Shown here: positions 53,477-63,073 of the stretch, in pieces
Position numbering within the stretch: the first letter of the stretch is position 1
How the letters are laid out: every line of letters starts with the position of its first letter
Source of the DNA: Anaeromicropila populeti
Lineage (GTDB): Bacteria; Bacillota; Clostridia; Lachnospirales; Lachnospiraceae
Length of the DNA stretch: 64,000 bases
NCBI RefSeq assembly: GCF_900112775.1
Contig: NZ_FOYZ01000001.1
Span: 248,001-312,000, forward strand
Direction: 5' to 3'
Program-made: the position numbers and the translations under genes
Notes under the pieces: model-generated
Told to the model about the DNA's origin: nothing
Seen by the model: only the letters and a program-made list of their open reading frames with translations
Database searches by the model: none

Positions 53477-54196
53477 TTAGTCTTGATAATGTGCCATTTC
53501 ATACGGATAATACTCACATTCCTGTAGTACTTCATCGTCCAGACCAAGCATTTTAACTAATGCTGCCGCTTCCAAGCTCCAGTATCCTCTATATCTATCC
53601 TTTGACAGGTGATCTTTATTTGTAATTAATCCTTCTTTTTGCATGTTAAACCATTGTTTGGTTAGATATGTTTTTAGAAGCAATACCGCAGATTCTTTAT
53701 CTGTTTTTGCCAAATCAATTACTTTTACCAGTGGCTCTGTAGCTTTTTTAAACTTCAGTTTTTCTGTCTGTATTGTCCATTCAGGATAAATATACTGTGC
53801 AAGCAAATCTAAATATTTATCGTTATAACTATATTTTTTAAGCAATTGAATTAATTCATAAACGGTTTCATTTCTTATGTCAAAATTAATGGCTAGCTCC
53901 AATGCTTGTTCCATGCTCCCATAGACGCTACCTTCCCATGATTTCAATGTACTACTCAAAATTAGTAGTGTATCCTGCTTCAATTCTTTTAAATCTACTC
54001 CTAATGAATACCCCGAATATAATTTTAACATTGCCTTATCCATAATATCTAAATGGCACATCCTCATACCAGGTGCATCTTCACCTTGTTCTTCAAGAAC
54101 TTCTTCATAATCCGTAATTGCACTTTTAAGTCGTTTTATATCTTTTTCATTTCTCAGCTTAAAATATTCTTCTGTTCTACTTTTATCACGAATCAT
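53477..54196 (-). CDS. PoNi-type (DUF1911) immunity protein
   Basis: About 239 residues from ATG 54196 (GGAGG upstream). The C-terminal DRYRGYWSLEAAALVKMLGL and YYPYEMA signature is characteristic of PoNi/DUF1911 proteins, which neutralise PoNe DNase effectors. The N-terminal half is helical. No PoNe toxin is seen next to it; an unrelated decayed tail follows, so it is probably an orphan immunity gene. A remnant copy lies at 49140-49250. Confidence 0.85.
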   Translation of the reverse strand: MIRDKSRTEEYFKLRNEKDIKRLKSAITDYEEVLEEQGEDAPGMRMCHLDIMDKAMLKLYSGYSLGVDLKELKQDTLLILSSTLKSWEGSVYGSMEQALELAINFDIRNETVYELIQLLKKYSYNDKYLDLLAQYIYPEWTIQTEKLKFKKATEPLVKVIDLAKTDKESAVLLLKTYLTKQWFNMQKEGLITNKDHLSKDRYRGYWSLEAAALVKMLGLDDEVLQECEYYPYEMAHYQD

Positions 54197-54352
54197 ATTG
54201 TTTCCTCCATTTGTCCGCAATATCATCAGCTATTTAATTCGGATCTGTAAAATAGCTTTACTCTCTTTTACAATCTCGAATTAACTTTTAACTTCCACAC
54301 AAATCATGCATTTTAGTAAACTACATTACCATTTGTAATAGCACTGCTACAA

Positions 54353-54817
54353 TTACTTTTCTAAATATTCATTTAGTACTTGTTTCCCAAAATCATCATG
54401 AGGTACAATTTGTAGCATTTCATAAGCCCATATGACTCCTCTTTCATAGCTTCCAATAGTATCATCCCATTCATAATTATATTGAATACTAAACTTAAAA
54501 TCACTATCCAAAAAAAATGTAATAGAGTTCCATAATTCTACTTCACTCTCCAAGAATTTTTCACGTAAATCCTTAACGATCATACTTAATTCTTTCATTA
54601 ATTTAAAATATATTTTTCTATCAACATGATATATATCTGGAATTTTACTACTATGAATAAACTCGCCTGTACTATCATTTTTAAAGAAAAACAATGCTGT
54701 TCTCGTATCACCAAGTTCTTCTGCATATAGTACAATTTCCTTCCACTCACCTGGAATAATTTCATTTAGCTGATTTGCAATTTTCCCATAAATTGGTGTC
54801 AATATTTTTTCATCCAT
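54353..54817 (-). CDS. YezG-family immunity protein
   Basis: About 154 residues from ATG 54817, which has AAGGA at proper spacing (ATG 54826 is too close). Opening PIYGKIANQLNEIIPGEWKE and the FFFKN, YHVD, YERGVIWAYE features match YezG/DUF600 immunity proteins, partners of YeeF-type nucleases. Encoded 21 nt after the nuclease toxin gene and so its probable antidote. Confidence 0.85.
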   Translation of the reverse strand: MDEKILTPIYGKIANQLNEIIPGEWKEIVLYAEELGDTRTALFFFKNDSTGEFIHSSKIPDIYHVDRKIYFKLMKELSMIVKDLREKFLESEVELWNSITFFLDSDFKFSIQYNYEWDDTIGSYERGVIWAYEMLQIVPHDDFGKQVLNEYLEK

Positions 54818-54838
54818 TATTCTCATCCTTTCTAAATC

Positions 54839-56275
54839 CTAATTATCAAACGATTGCCATATCCAATCTCCATCTCCAATTTTATATTCAACATCAAAGG
54901 AAATGGGACGTTGTGATAGTCCATTATATACTGGTTCTATCTTAACCTCAACCTTCTTTCCTGAATCCAATGCCTTAGACCAAGTATTTTCCATTACCTT
55001 CCATTCTCCACGATTTAAGGTTGCATCCATTGGCACTAAATTATCTAAATCTCCTGACCCATCAAAAATACTTGCAATTAAATGACCACCATCATCTGTG
55101 GGAAGACGGTCTTCTCTACCTGCTACTTTTTGTGAATATGAATTTCTTTTTGCTGTATTTTTAGTTAATGTACCTTCTGCATTTGTTATTCTCCCAGCAT
55201 CATCGGTAGTATATGTATATCCCTCAGGTGTTGTATATTCGACATTAGGTTTCAACTCTTTCCTTCCATTCTTTCCTTTCGTAAACTGTTCCCCATATTC
55301 AACCTTTTTAGCTGAATCCTTCGTAATCCCAATGTCTCCTCCACTTCCATCTGGAACCTCTTTTACCTTTACATCATCCACTTCGGGCTTAATATTCACT
55401 CCATGCTCCGCCGAAGAAGCAGCATCCTGCCCCTTCTCCATTGCCTTAGATGCGTCTGCCACATCATCCAAATCCTCTGCCACATCCAGAAGTCTGTTCG
55501 TGGTTTTGGCTGTATCCGATACATCATCCACAGCATCTATTACTTTTCCTGCCTTGGCACCTCCTGCTGCTCCACCTGTAGCAACCTCTGTTAACACCTC
55601 GAAGGTTATCTGCCCCGTCAACGCAGCCCAGTCATTCCCATTGGCATTTTTGCAGAAATCCCCGATATTATTTCCAATTGCCCTTGCCGATTCTTCCGGA
55701 TGTGCCAGCACAGAAGTTAGATTCTTCACCGTTCCTACCGGATCCAGTCCAACCCCTACAACACCGTCTACTGTGCCTAACAAGCCATCTACATATAAGC
55801 CCTTATAAAAAGAACCTTTCATGGTATAATAATTCACATCATCTCTGTCCGCAGTTCCTGTAAATCCTCCTGCTAAATCCGAAACAATGGGGATATCTTT
55901 ATCATAGACCCACTTTCCTATGCCTGTAAATTTATCTGACAGATCTTCTTTGAAATCCGCATACTGCTTTCTTGCTTCCGATTTATCAGTGAACAGATAC
56001 CCTGCTGGTCCAAGGAATACATTGGCAAGCCCTCCCCATTTTGCTGGTATTACTTCTATATTCATATCATACTTTTGGAACAATTGATCCAGTCCATAAA
56101 ACGACATAGACCAGGGATATTTGATTGCCTGTTCCACCAGCATCCCCCGCTCTAATGATGGGTCTTTCTTTTCATCCTTGGTATCCTCTGACTGGCTTTC
56201 AGCAGATTCTTCCCCCTTAAATCCATCTATAATTCCTTCAATCAGGGCATTTACCAAAAAACTAATTCCAAACAT
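54839..56275 (-). CDS. Polymorphic toxin with C-terminal DNA/RNA non-specific nuclease domain
   Basis: 478 residues. The N-terminal ~230 residues are a Gly-rich, partly hydrophobic carrier region without an LXG domain; a Val/Asp/Ala-rich region (230-300) follows. The last ~110 residues are a His-Asn nuclease like YeeF: DDGGHLIASIFDG, DNLVPMDATLNRGEW, WKVMENTWSKAL. Followed by a YezG-type immunity gene, as in the known YeeF/YezG pair, and preceded by pentapeptide and VgrG-like genes. It may be delivered by a spike-based system rather than by a type VII system. Confidence 0.85.
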   Translation of the reverse strand: MFGISFLVNALIEGIIDGFKGEESAESQSEDTKDEKKDPSLERGMLVEQAIKYPWSMSFYGLDQLFQKYDMNIEVIPAKWGGLANVFLGPAGYLFTDKSEARKQYADFKEDLSDKFTGIGKWVYDKDIPIVSDLAGGFTGTADRDDVNYYTMKGSFYKGLYVDGLLGTVDGVVGVGLDPVGTVKNLTSVLAHPEESARAIGNNIGDFCKNANGNDWAALTGQITFEVLTEVATGGAAGGAKAGKVIDAVDDVSDTAKTTNRLLDVAEDLDDVADASKAMEKGQDAASSAEHGVNIKPEVDDVKVKEVPDGSGGDIGITKDSAKKVEYGEQFTKGKNGRKELKPNVEYTTPEGYTYTTDDAGRITNAEGTLTKNTAKRNSYSQKVAGREDRLPTDDGGHLIASIFDGSGDLDNLVPMDATLNRGEWKVMENTWSKALDSGKKVEVKIEPVYNGLSQRPISFDVEYKIGDGDWIWQSFDN

Positions 56276-56293
56276 TCTTCTCCCCCTATTATA

Positions 56294-57415
56294 TTAGATT
56301 ACCAATATTTGTTCAAGCTGTTGTTCCGTAAAACAGCAGTTTTCCACCGCGTCCTTTGTAAACCGGCTTTGAAACAAATGAGCACCCCGGAAACTGGTTT
56401 CCTTCAGCATGGCTCCTGAAAAATCCACTCCCTGTAAAAGTGCTCCCTCAAAATTGGTACAGGTCAGATTGCATTCCCGAAAACTAGTTTCCGTAAATCC
56501 CGCTTTCTTCCACTCATTAAAAGGTTTCTTCCCTGCATAGCTGACACAATGTTGAAATTCCGCTCCTGTCAGATCTGCCCTTGCAAAATCTGCTCCTGCC
56601 ACCATGGATATTTTCAAATCTGCCCTCCGCAGATCGGCATCCCGGAATTTTGCCCCTAGCAAAACACCAAGAGAAAAATTGGTTTCCCGCAGCATGCATT
56701 TGCGAAAATCGGTATACCGTAAATCCCGCCGCGCCAAGTCAACCCTGCTGAAATCCAGTCCTCTAAAATCTTCAAAACAATACGCCTGCTTTTCTTCTTT
56801 TTCCAACCACCTTAAAATTTTAAAAATATTTTTCTCTTCCTGCTCTTTATGTATCAGCTGTCCTGGCTCATAAAATTCTCCTGCACGAATTTGAAAGAAA
56901 TCCCCTCTATCTAAACCCAAATATTCCTCCGTTTCTATGGCATCCAGAATACTGTAACGGAGCAGTTCCACCACATAGGTATGAAAATGATCCAGCAGAC
57001 GAAGCATCATTATTTCCACATCTGGCTCCGTCAGCTTTCCCATATATTTTCGATACTCATTCTGTAGTTCCTTCCACAAAGCTTCAAAATACTGAAAGAA
57101 AAAGCCTGCATCCCAGTCGGTTACCGGGATACCATCCTTTTCATACCATTCCCTTCCATACAACATGACGTGATAGCGGTAATCATGCTGTAAAACCCTG
57201 CTTCGGAATAAATGAAACTGCATAAAACCCGATTTCCACTGGCTGCCTTTCTGTATTGTTTGGATATGGCAGCAAATCTTTCGGAACTTTATTACAAATT
57301 GTTCTCTAAGTGCTTCCTTATTCTCTTGAAATGCCTGCTCTGCCCGCTGCATATACTCCCCCAGCCTGGGACGTACCTCTTTTTCATAAAACTGTTCTAA
57401 GAATTCTGCCCTCAT
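56294..57415 (-). CDS. Pentapeptide-repeat protein
   Basis: About 373 residues from ATG 57415, overlapping the upstream stop as ATGA. The N-terminal 230 residues are helical (EQFYEKEVRPRLGEYMQ); the C-terminal ~140 residues contain A(D/N)Lxx repeats: LDFSRVDLARRDLRYTDF, ADLRRADLKISMVAGADF, NFEGALLQGVDFSGAM. The right-handed beta-helix may be an adaptor in the toxin-spike cluster. Located between the DUF1795-like gene and the toxin gene. Confidence 0.87.
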   Translation of the reverse strand: MRAEFLEQFYEKEVRPRLGEYMQRAEQAFQENKEALREQFVIKFRKICCHIQTIQKGSQWKSGFMQFHLFRSRVLQHDYRYHVMLYGREWYEKDGIPVTDWDAGFFFQYFEALWKELQNEYRKYMGKLTEPDVEIMMLRLLDHFHTYVVELLRYSILDAIETEEYLGLDRGDFFQIRAGEFYEPGQLIHKEQEEKNIFKILRWLEKEEKQAYCFEDFRGLDFSRVDLARRDLRYTDFRKCMLRETNFSLGVLLGAKFRDADLRRADLKISMVAGADFARADLTGAEFQHCVSYAGKKPFNEWKKAGFTETSFRECNLTCTNFEGALLQGVDFSGAMLKETSFRGAHLFQSRFTKDAVENCCFTEQQLEQILVI

Positions 57416-58044
57416 CTGGCATCCCCCTCTCTGTCCCCTTCCTTCTTTTCTTCCAGAGTAGCCGCCAGTTGTAATAAAACTGGTTTCCACTGCTTTTTGT
57501 CATCTGCATCACATTCAAAGCTCCCTGCGAATACGCCCCCTGCTGTCTGCCTGAAAAATAGGATGAGAAAGACTTCGCCGCCGCTTGTAGGAAAATCCAA
57601 CACATAATATTTTACTGCTCCGCCATCGGAACAAACGAGGGATTCCTCTTCCAGACACAAAGAAGAATATGTCTTTTTTAAATCTTCTTCCAGTAAATCT
57701 TTTAAATTTAGAAACTCTGCTTCTGTGATTTCTGGCTTTACTGAGAAAGAAAACGCAGCCGTTCCCTTCTGACTGACATATACCCAATGGGGTGCATTTC
57801 CTTTTCTGTATTTTTGAGTGACAGCTTCCTTTGACAGTTCTGAAAAGCCTTCTGGCAAAAGCATCTCCATTGTCCCATTGCAGACCGACTGCTTCTGCAA
57901 AAGTACTTTTTCATAGTTAATAATAACAAAGCCATCCTCTATCTGGTTTTTCGGATTAAAATAATCTATGCCATCTTGATTCCGTTTTTCTTTTACTATT
58001 TTGATTATCTGCTCTGCATAAATCTGTTTGTTCTCCATATACAT
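57412..58044 (-). CDS. DcrB/DUF1795-like protein, candidate effector chaperone
   Basis: 210 residues. Central region METLLP-like segment (MEMLLPEGFSELSKE), AAFSFSVKP and VFLILFFRQ follow the DcrB/DUF1795 strand order. DUF1795 proteins include the Eag chaperones that load type VI effectors on VgrG, and this gene is beside VgrG-like genes and upstream of a toxin. The assignment is by weak pattern plus position. Confidence 0.6.
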   Translation of the reverse strand: MYMENKQIYAEQIIKIVKEKRNQDGIDYFNPKNQIEDGFVIINYEKVLLQKQSVCNGTMEMLLPEGFSELSKEAVTQKYRKGNAPHWVYVSQKGTAAFSFSVKPEITEAEFLNLKDLLEEDLKKTYSSLCLEEESLVCSDGGAVKYYVLDFPTSGGEVFLILFFRQTAGGVFAGSFECDADDKKQWKPVLLQLAATLEEKKEGDREGDAR

Positions 58045-58056
58045 TCCTTTCTATCC

Positions 58057-59442
58057 CTAAGAACCAATGATATGTGTAATATTATCTACCACAATCGTTG
58101 CCCCTTTGGTTGACAGTGCAATCTTATCCTTTGATGTCACACTAAAATTCTTACAGTCACAGGATAACGTTTCTCCTGCATTCATTTGGATTGGTTTGGG
58201 ACTGGAAATGGTTACTCCGCCATGATTACTTAATTGTACTGTGGTTTCATTTTGTAACACATGAAACGTAATGCCAGAAGGAGACAATACCATTTCCTTT
58301 CCTTCCTTGGTTCCAAAATATTTGGTACTGACATCCTGGGTTTTTGGATTATTTTCTCCATCCTTTCGGATTCCCTTGGTAATATAGGCTTTCGTTTCAT
58401 CCCTGTCTGGGAAAAACAGCTGTACAGACTGTCCTGTTTCGGGCATGGCGTACCATCCTGTAGCCCCTTCTGCTGTGTAACTGGTAGAAAAGGAATACCA
58501 GTATGCCTCTGCTTCCTCCTGCATTTCATCAATAGAAAGATGCAGCTTCAATTTATCCTTTTCTCTTGCAATAATTTTTCCTTCTACAGAAGCGCCGCTG
58601 AATTCTTCCTGATACCTTTTTCTTGTCTTTAACCCTTCTTCTGGGACTAGTTCATATACATGCACCAGTCTTCCCTGTTTCATGCCAGACCACTTTCTGG
58701 CTATGATAAAAGTTCTGCCCTGAAAGACTGCCTGATCTCCCAGTTCATAGTGTTCCGTAGTTTCCACTTCATAAGCTGTGTCATTTTTTTCTGATATTGG
58801 TATATCATTTTCCTTCCGCCACCAATACTCTGACAGATTCTTTTTTACTTCATAAACCGTTTCATTTATCGTATGGCTGGCCGTTTTACTGATTCCCACA
58901 AAAATTTTTGGTTTGTCTGCCTCTATAAGAGGATAAATATAAGCACCAAAATGAGACGCCATGCGCTTTAAAAATTCCCAGTCTGTTTCTTTCCACTGGA
59001 TATGAGGATTATTTTGCGTTTTTCCGTTACTTATCAAATCTTTTACTTCCCCACCATATATAGAAACAATATACTGGAATATTTGCGTATACGTTTGACT
59101 TTTGTTTTGAAAACTTTTACTTTTTCTTTTCAAATCCATTAAAATAGAATAGCTCTGTATGGTTACCTCTATATGATACGTATTTCCTGCATGGGCAATC
59201 GAAACCTTTGTGGGAACTCCCGAAAATACGATTTTCTGTTCTCCCCTGCCTTTTAATAAAATTTTTGCATTTACCTTCATAGTCAGCTTGTCCATGGCAT
59301 TTTTTTCTTCGCCTTCTGCTAATATTCCAACAATTCGGGCTGTACCATGCTCCCCTAATCTTTCCTCCAGCTGAACATCTACTAGTTCTATCAGCTTAAC
59401 CGGAAGTTCTACACGAAGATTTTCAAATGTTCCCGTTTCCAT
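58057..59442 (-). CDS. VgrG-like spike protein 1
   Basis: 461 residues. Phage gpD/VgrG fold: domain with QETDWEFLKRMASHFG-like motif (here KETDWEFLKRMASHFGAYIY) near residue 150, then OB-like region (SVEGKIIAREKDKL) and a beta-helix tail (ITFHVLQNETTVQLSNHGGV). Resembles the second VgrG-like protein of this cluster. Its start overlaps the preceding gene's stop by one base. No contractile sheath, tube or baseplate genes are in the window. Confidence 0.85.
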   Translation of the reverse strand: METGTFENLRVELPVKLIELVDVQLEERLGEHGTARIVGILAEGEEKNAMDKLTMKVNAKILLKGRGEQKIVFSGVPTKVSIAHAGNTYHIEVTIQSYSILMDLKRKSKSFQNKSQTYTQIFQYIVSIYGGEVKDLISNGKTQNNPHIQWKETDWEFLKRMASHFGAYIYPLIEADKPKIFVGISKTASHTINETVYEVKKNLSEYWWRKENDIPISEKNDTAYEVETTEHYELGDQAVFQGRTFIIARKWSGMKQGRLVHVYELVPEEGLKTRKRYQEEFSGASVEGKIIAREKDKLKLHLSIDEMQEEAEAYWYSFSTSYTAEGATGWYAMPETGQSVQLFFPDRDETKAYITKGIRKDGENNPKTQDVSTKYFGTKEGKEMVLSPSGITFHVLQNETTVQLSNHGGVTISSPKPIQMNAGETLSCDCKNFSVTSKDKIALSTKGATIVVDNITHIIGS

Positions 59443-59948
59443 TATGCTATTCCCTCCCTTATTCCGATTGGCACAAATTTTACTCCGTATATTTCTCTAC
59501 GCAGCATATTTTCCACCATGTGAAGCGATACAATAATATAACTTCCCTTTTCATCTTCAGCCTGAAAGCAATAGCACCCACAGTCTGGCTCTTTCAGCAA
59601 ACTTGGCTTCTCTGGACTATATAACGTTCTGTTTGCAAAATATTCTGTTTCTGCCAGTTCCAGATTCCAGTACACTTCTTGACGCTCCTTTTCCCGATCC
59701 GTTGGAAAAAATGGAACTGCTCTGATAAATCCGTCTGCATATACTTCAAACAGCTGCTTTAACTGGTCTGAAAAACAGAAATATTTTTTCCTTACTTTTT
59801 GCACCACAAAAAAATCGGGAAGCCTTCCCCACTCCTTAAATTTTGTATTACAGACAAATGGTTCTCCTTTTTCAAACTGTCCTTCCTTACTCTCTGGTTT
59901 TATTGTCTGTAAAATCCGTTGGTCTGTTTCCAAAATGAAATATTCCAT
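59442..59948 (-). CDS. Hypothetical protein between the two VgrG-like genes
   Basis: 168 residues, soluble, no signal peptide. Tyr/Phe-rich with a CxC (CGCYCF) near the C-terminus. Not recognised. Tight linkage (one-base overlap with the next gene, 11 nt after the previous) suggests a spike-associated adaptor or immunity role; DUF1629/imm11-like proteins are of this size, but that comparison is weak. Confidence 0.55.
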   Translation of the reverse strand: MEYFILETDQRILQTIKPESKEGQFEKGEPFVCNTKFKEWGRLPDFFVVQKVRKKYFCFSDQLKQLFEVYADGFIRAVPFFPTDREKERQEVYWNLELAETEYFANRTLYSPEKPSLLKEPDCGCYCFQAEDEKGSYIIVSLHMVENMLRREIYGVKFVPIGIREGIA

Positions 59949-59959
59949 CTTGCCCCTCC

Positions 59960-61393
59960 CTAATTGATTCTTACCTCAGGTCCACATATATCCACCTTAG
60001 AGTCCATTTTAATCTGGCTTTTCTTACAGCGCAGGCTAATACTTTCACTTGCTGTAATTTCCACCTTTTCCTCTGCGGTAATGCTGACTCCTTCATTAGA
60101 AGTAATCTGTACCGGAAGAGTGCTCTTAATTTCAATTCCCGTTGTCTGGTTTAATTTTATGTAAATCGTTTTATTCTCTCCCGTTTTCGGATCCTTTCCC
60201 TGAATACAGGTAATTACGATTTCCTCTGGACTGAATTTTAATTCCTTTCCATCTGCTGTCCGAAAATATTTGGTCTTGGGATCCGTAATCTGAGCCGTTC
60301 CCTTTTCCCCTGTCCGATAGGAATTCATTCCAACTGCCTGCCCTTCTTCACCTGATGGAAAATAAATCAAAACCGTATCCCCTGCTTCTGGCATACAGTA
60401 CCAACCACTCTGCCCTTCTGCTGTATATACGGTTGTATAAGGAAATAAAAATGCTGTACTTTCCGCTTGTTCTGGATCAATTTCCAAATGTACTTTCACT
60501 TTATCTTGTACCGATTTTATCACTGTCCCTTTTAGAGAAACTCCTTTTAGCTGACTGGCATATATCCTTTCCTTTCCCAGTCCTCTTTGGGAAGATAGTA
60601 CATAACGAAAACGGAGCATATCCTGCACCAACACCGCCTGCTTTCTTTTAATTCGATAGGATTTTCCCTGATAAGTAACCTTTTCTCCTATTTCAAAGCA
60701 ATCCAGCACATCGATTTCATATTCCACTACGTCCTGCTCTGTCAATGCGGGAAATGTATTCTCCGAAACCTGTTTATAATCCAACAGATTTTTGCTGAGT
60801 GTGTACTCATGGCAGTCGATATTCCCCCAATCCTTTCCCTCATACGTGCCAAACATGATCTTTGGTCCTTCCAATATAAGACTTGGTAAAATTCCCATAT
60901 TAAAATGGGACGCCAGCCGCTTAAAAAATTCCCAGTCCGTTTCCTGGTACTGCACCAACAAGGTTTCAATCGCCTTCCCACCAGATGCCAAATCTTTGAT
61001 GACTCCCTTGTCATAGTCTTTGATCATCTGATTAACCAGGCTAGTATAGGTCATCCCAATATCTTGAAAGGAACGATTTTTCTTCTTAGTATCAGTTAAT
61101 ATAGAATAGGTAATTCCCAGTATTCGTATCGTGTATAGTCCACCTGTCATATGTATGGCTGCTTCTTGAATCAGCCCCTTAAACAACACAATCTGTGTGT
61201 CTTGTTCTGCGTACACTTCAATTTCTTTTCCCTCCAGTGACTGGGTGACCAATGAGTCCTTATTCTGTTCCACCAGAACCCCCGTCAGTTCCAGACGTCC
61301 GTGTTCATTTATTTCCTGCATTATATTTAATTCTTCGATTTCCTGTATCTCTTTCCAGTTTGTTTTGATTTCCAAATAAGTGATTCCTGCCAT
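59960..61393 (-). CDS. VgrG-like spike protein 2
   Basis: About 477 residues from ATG 61393 (AGGAGGAG upstream). Same architecture as the other VgrG-like protein (ETDWEFFKRLASHFNM; TVYTAEGQSGWYCMPEAGD; tail with ITSNEGVSITAEEKVEITAS repeats). Adjacent to the DUF4280 PAAR-like gene, which would tip the spike. Confidence 0.87.
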   Translation of the reverse strand: MAGITYLEIKTNWKEIQEIEELNIMQEINEHGRLELTGVLVEQNKDSLVTQSLEGKEIEVYAEQDTQIVLFKGLIQEAAIHMTGGLYTIRILGITYSILTDTKKKNRSFQDIGMTYTSLVNQMIKDYDKGVIKDLASGGKAIETLLVQYQETDWEFFKRLASHFNMGILPSLILEGPKIMFGTYEGKDWGNIDCHEYTLSKNLLDYKQVSENTFPALTEQDVVEYEIDVLDCFEIGEKVTYQGKSYRIKRKQAVLVQDMLRFRYVLSSQRGLGKERIYASQLKGVSLKGTVIKSVQDKVKVHLEIDPEQAESTAFLFPYTTVYTAEGQSGWYCMPEAGDTVLIYFPSGEEGQAVGMNSYRTGEKGTAQITDPKTKYFRTADGKELKFSPEEIVITCIQGKDPKTGENKTIYIKLNQTTGIEIKSTLPVQITSNEGVSITAEEKVEITASESISLRCKKSQIKMDSKVDICGPEVRIN

Positions 61394-61427
61394 TCTGCTC
61401 CTCCTCCTAAATTGAAACAATTAGGTT

Positions 61428-61763
61428 CTAATCTTCTTTCTGTCCTGATTTCTCAACTTTTATAATGCCCCCATTCAGGCAAGGTAGAATAGAACAATTC
61501 AGCAATGCCATCTCTCCCCGTATCTTATTTGTAGAATTTCCCATAAGCCATTTCATCATAAGGACAGGGGTACAGGGAACTGGCGGCGAAACTCTGGCAC
61601 AGGTGCCAAATGGCATAATATTTACTCCAGCTTTATTATCTGCAATGGTCGCCTCGTTTTTTCCCTGCAAAACAGCTCCATGACTGACTGGCACCTGTAA
61701 ACAGGTCTGGCAGCTCCCCAAAGTGCAGGAAAGTTTTGCTCCTTCTTTTACTTTGAATATCAT
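61428..61763 (-). CDS. DUF4280 PAAR-like protein
   Basis: 111 residues. Begins KEGAKLSCTLGSC, then QVPVSHGAVLQGKNEATI and a central PFGTCARVSPPVPCTPV, the DUF4280 pattern. PAAR-like DUF4280 proteins cap VgrG spikes. First gene of the spike cluster. Confidence 0.88.
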   Translation of the reverse strand: MIFKVKEGAKLSCTLGSCQTCLQVPVSHGAVLQGKNEATIADNKAGVNIMPFGTCARVSPPVPCTPVLMMKWLMGNSTNKIRGEMALLNCSILPCLNGGIIKVEKSGQKED

Positions 61764-62150
61764 GTAAACACTCCATTCTTTTGATTTAATCTTTCTAAAT
61801 TGGTTTTATTATATAATAATTTACAAATGTAAATTGTCGTTTTGTGTATGTTGAGAATTTATTTTTTAGAATTCCATGATATTGAGGTCAATACATAGTG
61901 TCTTTTATTCCTGACCCTACAGGTAAGCCTTGAAAATTTAATACTTTACAGTAAACCATGTTTATAAAATGCTGTAGCTTGAATTTGCAGAGGTATCTTT
62001 GTTTTATTTTTATACCAATTTAAGATTTGGAGCATAACTACATAAGCCTTTCCGATAACCGAAGAACTTTCTGAAATTTATCATGTTACTTACCACGAAG
62101 GAGCTTTTCGAAATGATACACTACATATCTTGGTCTGACGCACTACATAA

Positions 62151-62198
62151 TAATAATTATCAGTGAAAGTGTTATACTCTTGTTCTGAAACTTCCTCA
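62151..62198 (-). repeat. Fragment duplicated from the lipoprotein gene
   Basis: 62151-62198 matches 51901-51948 (inside the 50832-52571 gene) with only a few substitutions (GTGAAAGTGTTATACTC against ATGAAAGTGCTATACTC). The flanks do not match, so this is a leftover of another copy. Confidence 0.7.
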
Positions 62199-62293
62199 GG
62201 TAACATTAAAACACAGTATTAATTCCGCTTGTCTTTGGTGGTTTTACCAGCCTAAACTTCCCAGCGGAATAGAAAAATTTAAGAAGTAGTTTT

Positions 62294-62345
62294 ATAAGAA
62301 AAGAGAGGGTTATTAAAGCTTAATTTATACCCTCTCTTTTCTTAT
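62294..62345 (-). terminator. Hairpin terminator after the 62384-63019 gene
   Basis: A perfect 17-bp inverted repeat (62294-62310 and 62329-62345, GAAAAGAGAGGG core) with an 18-nt loop lies 38 nt past the stop codon. Confidence 0.65.
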
Positions 62346-62383
62346 CAAGTATAACTTGTGCCGGTTCCATTTTAGAAATAACC

Positions 62384-63019
62384 TTACTCAAATTCACTTA
62401 GCTTAATTGTTTTTTCTTCTGTCTCTTTTGTGTCCTTGTCTATGTAATGGATATACAGTTCCGTTTCATTGTTTCTAAATTCACATATATCAATATCCCA
62501 TTCATTCAAAATATGTGGAAATGAATATTTTTTTTCTGTATTTTGTTCATATTTTTTTGCTACCACTAACACCGTTTTTATGTTTTCTACTTCTTTGCCT
62601 TCCCATCTTACATACGCTACATGATCCTTACCAATAGCTCTTACATTTTGAAACCAATCTGATTTTAGATTTTGCTGATAATCAACAAACTTATCTAAAT
62701 ATGTTCCTGTTCCTGCGCCATGGTGAAAATCTACTGCATTATATTGCATTGTCGCAGTAGGCCATACAATTGTTTGTATTTCTTCTGAATATATCAATTC
62801 ACCATCTTCATTAAAAGCTTTACATTTATAGTGGTCTTTCTTACTTAGTTTTAATATTTCAAAATATTTTCCTGTTTGAATTACTTCCTGCTTGTTCTTT
62901 TCTATATGATTATGTAAGTTCCAAGCAATACAAACAATTCCTATAATACATACAAAGCAAAAAAGAAATATTAAATATTTCTTTTTTTTAAATCCACTAT
63001 TCCTAGTTCTATAATCCAT
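62384..63019 (-). CDS. Hypothetical single-TM protein
   Basis: 211 residues: basic N-terminus, one hydrophobic segment (about 15-34), then a soluble, Glu/Lys-rich extracytoplasmic domain with EWDIDICEFRNNETELYIHY. Not recognised. Located after the decayed Rhs/toxin region and could be its immunity protein; that is positional inference only. Confidence 0.6.
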   Translation of the reverse strand: MDYRTRNSGFKKKKYLIFLFCFVCIIGIVCIAWNLHNHIEKNKQEVIQTGKYFEILKLSKKDHYKCKAFNEDGELIYSEEIQTIVWPTATMQYNAVDFHHGAGTGTYLDKFVDYQQNLKSDWFQNVRAIGKDHVAYVRWEGKEVENIKTVLVVAKKYEQNTEKKYSFPHILNEWDIDICEFRNNETELYIHYIDKDTKETEEKTIKLSEFE

Positions 63020-63073
63020 GTCATTGCCCCTTTAAATAGAATCTGAAATCATTGCGATTTATTCTTGAAATTA

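Larger units (their letters stand above)
61764..62383. other. 620-bp non-coding stretch with decayed fragments
   Basis: Contains a copy of a 48-bp piece of the lipoprotein gene and a hairpin terminator (both annotated). The remaining sequence is A/T-rich with no convincing gene. Confidence 0.5.

Noticed and set aside
55098-55808. 236-codon plus-strand open frame opposite the nuclease toxin
   Set aside because: Composition (Ser/Pro/Thr-rich) and position fit a shadow of the Asp/Gly-rich toxin gene; no ribosome binding site or family match.
57412-61763. Prophage tail module
   Set aside because: No tape-measure, sheath, tube, terminase or lysis genes; toxin, immunity and DUF4280 genes point to a toxin-delivery cluster.
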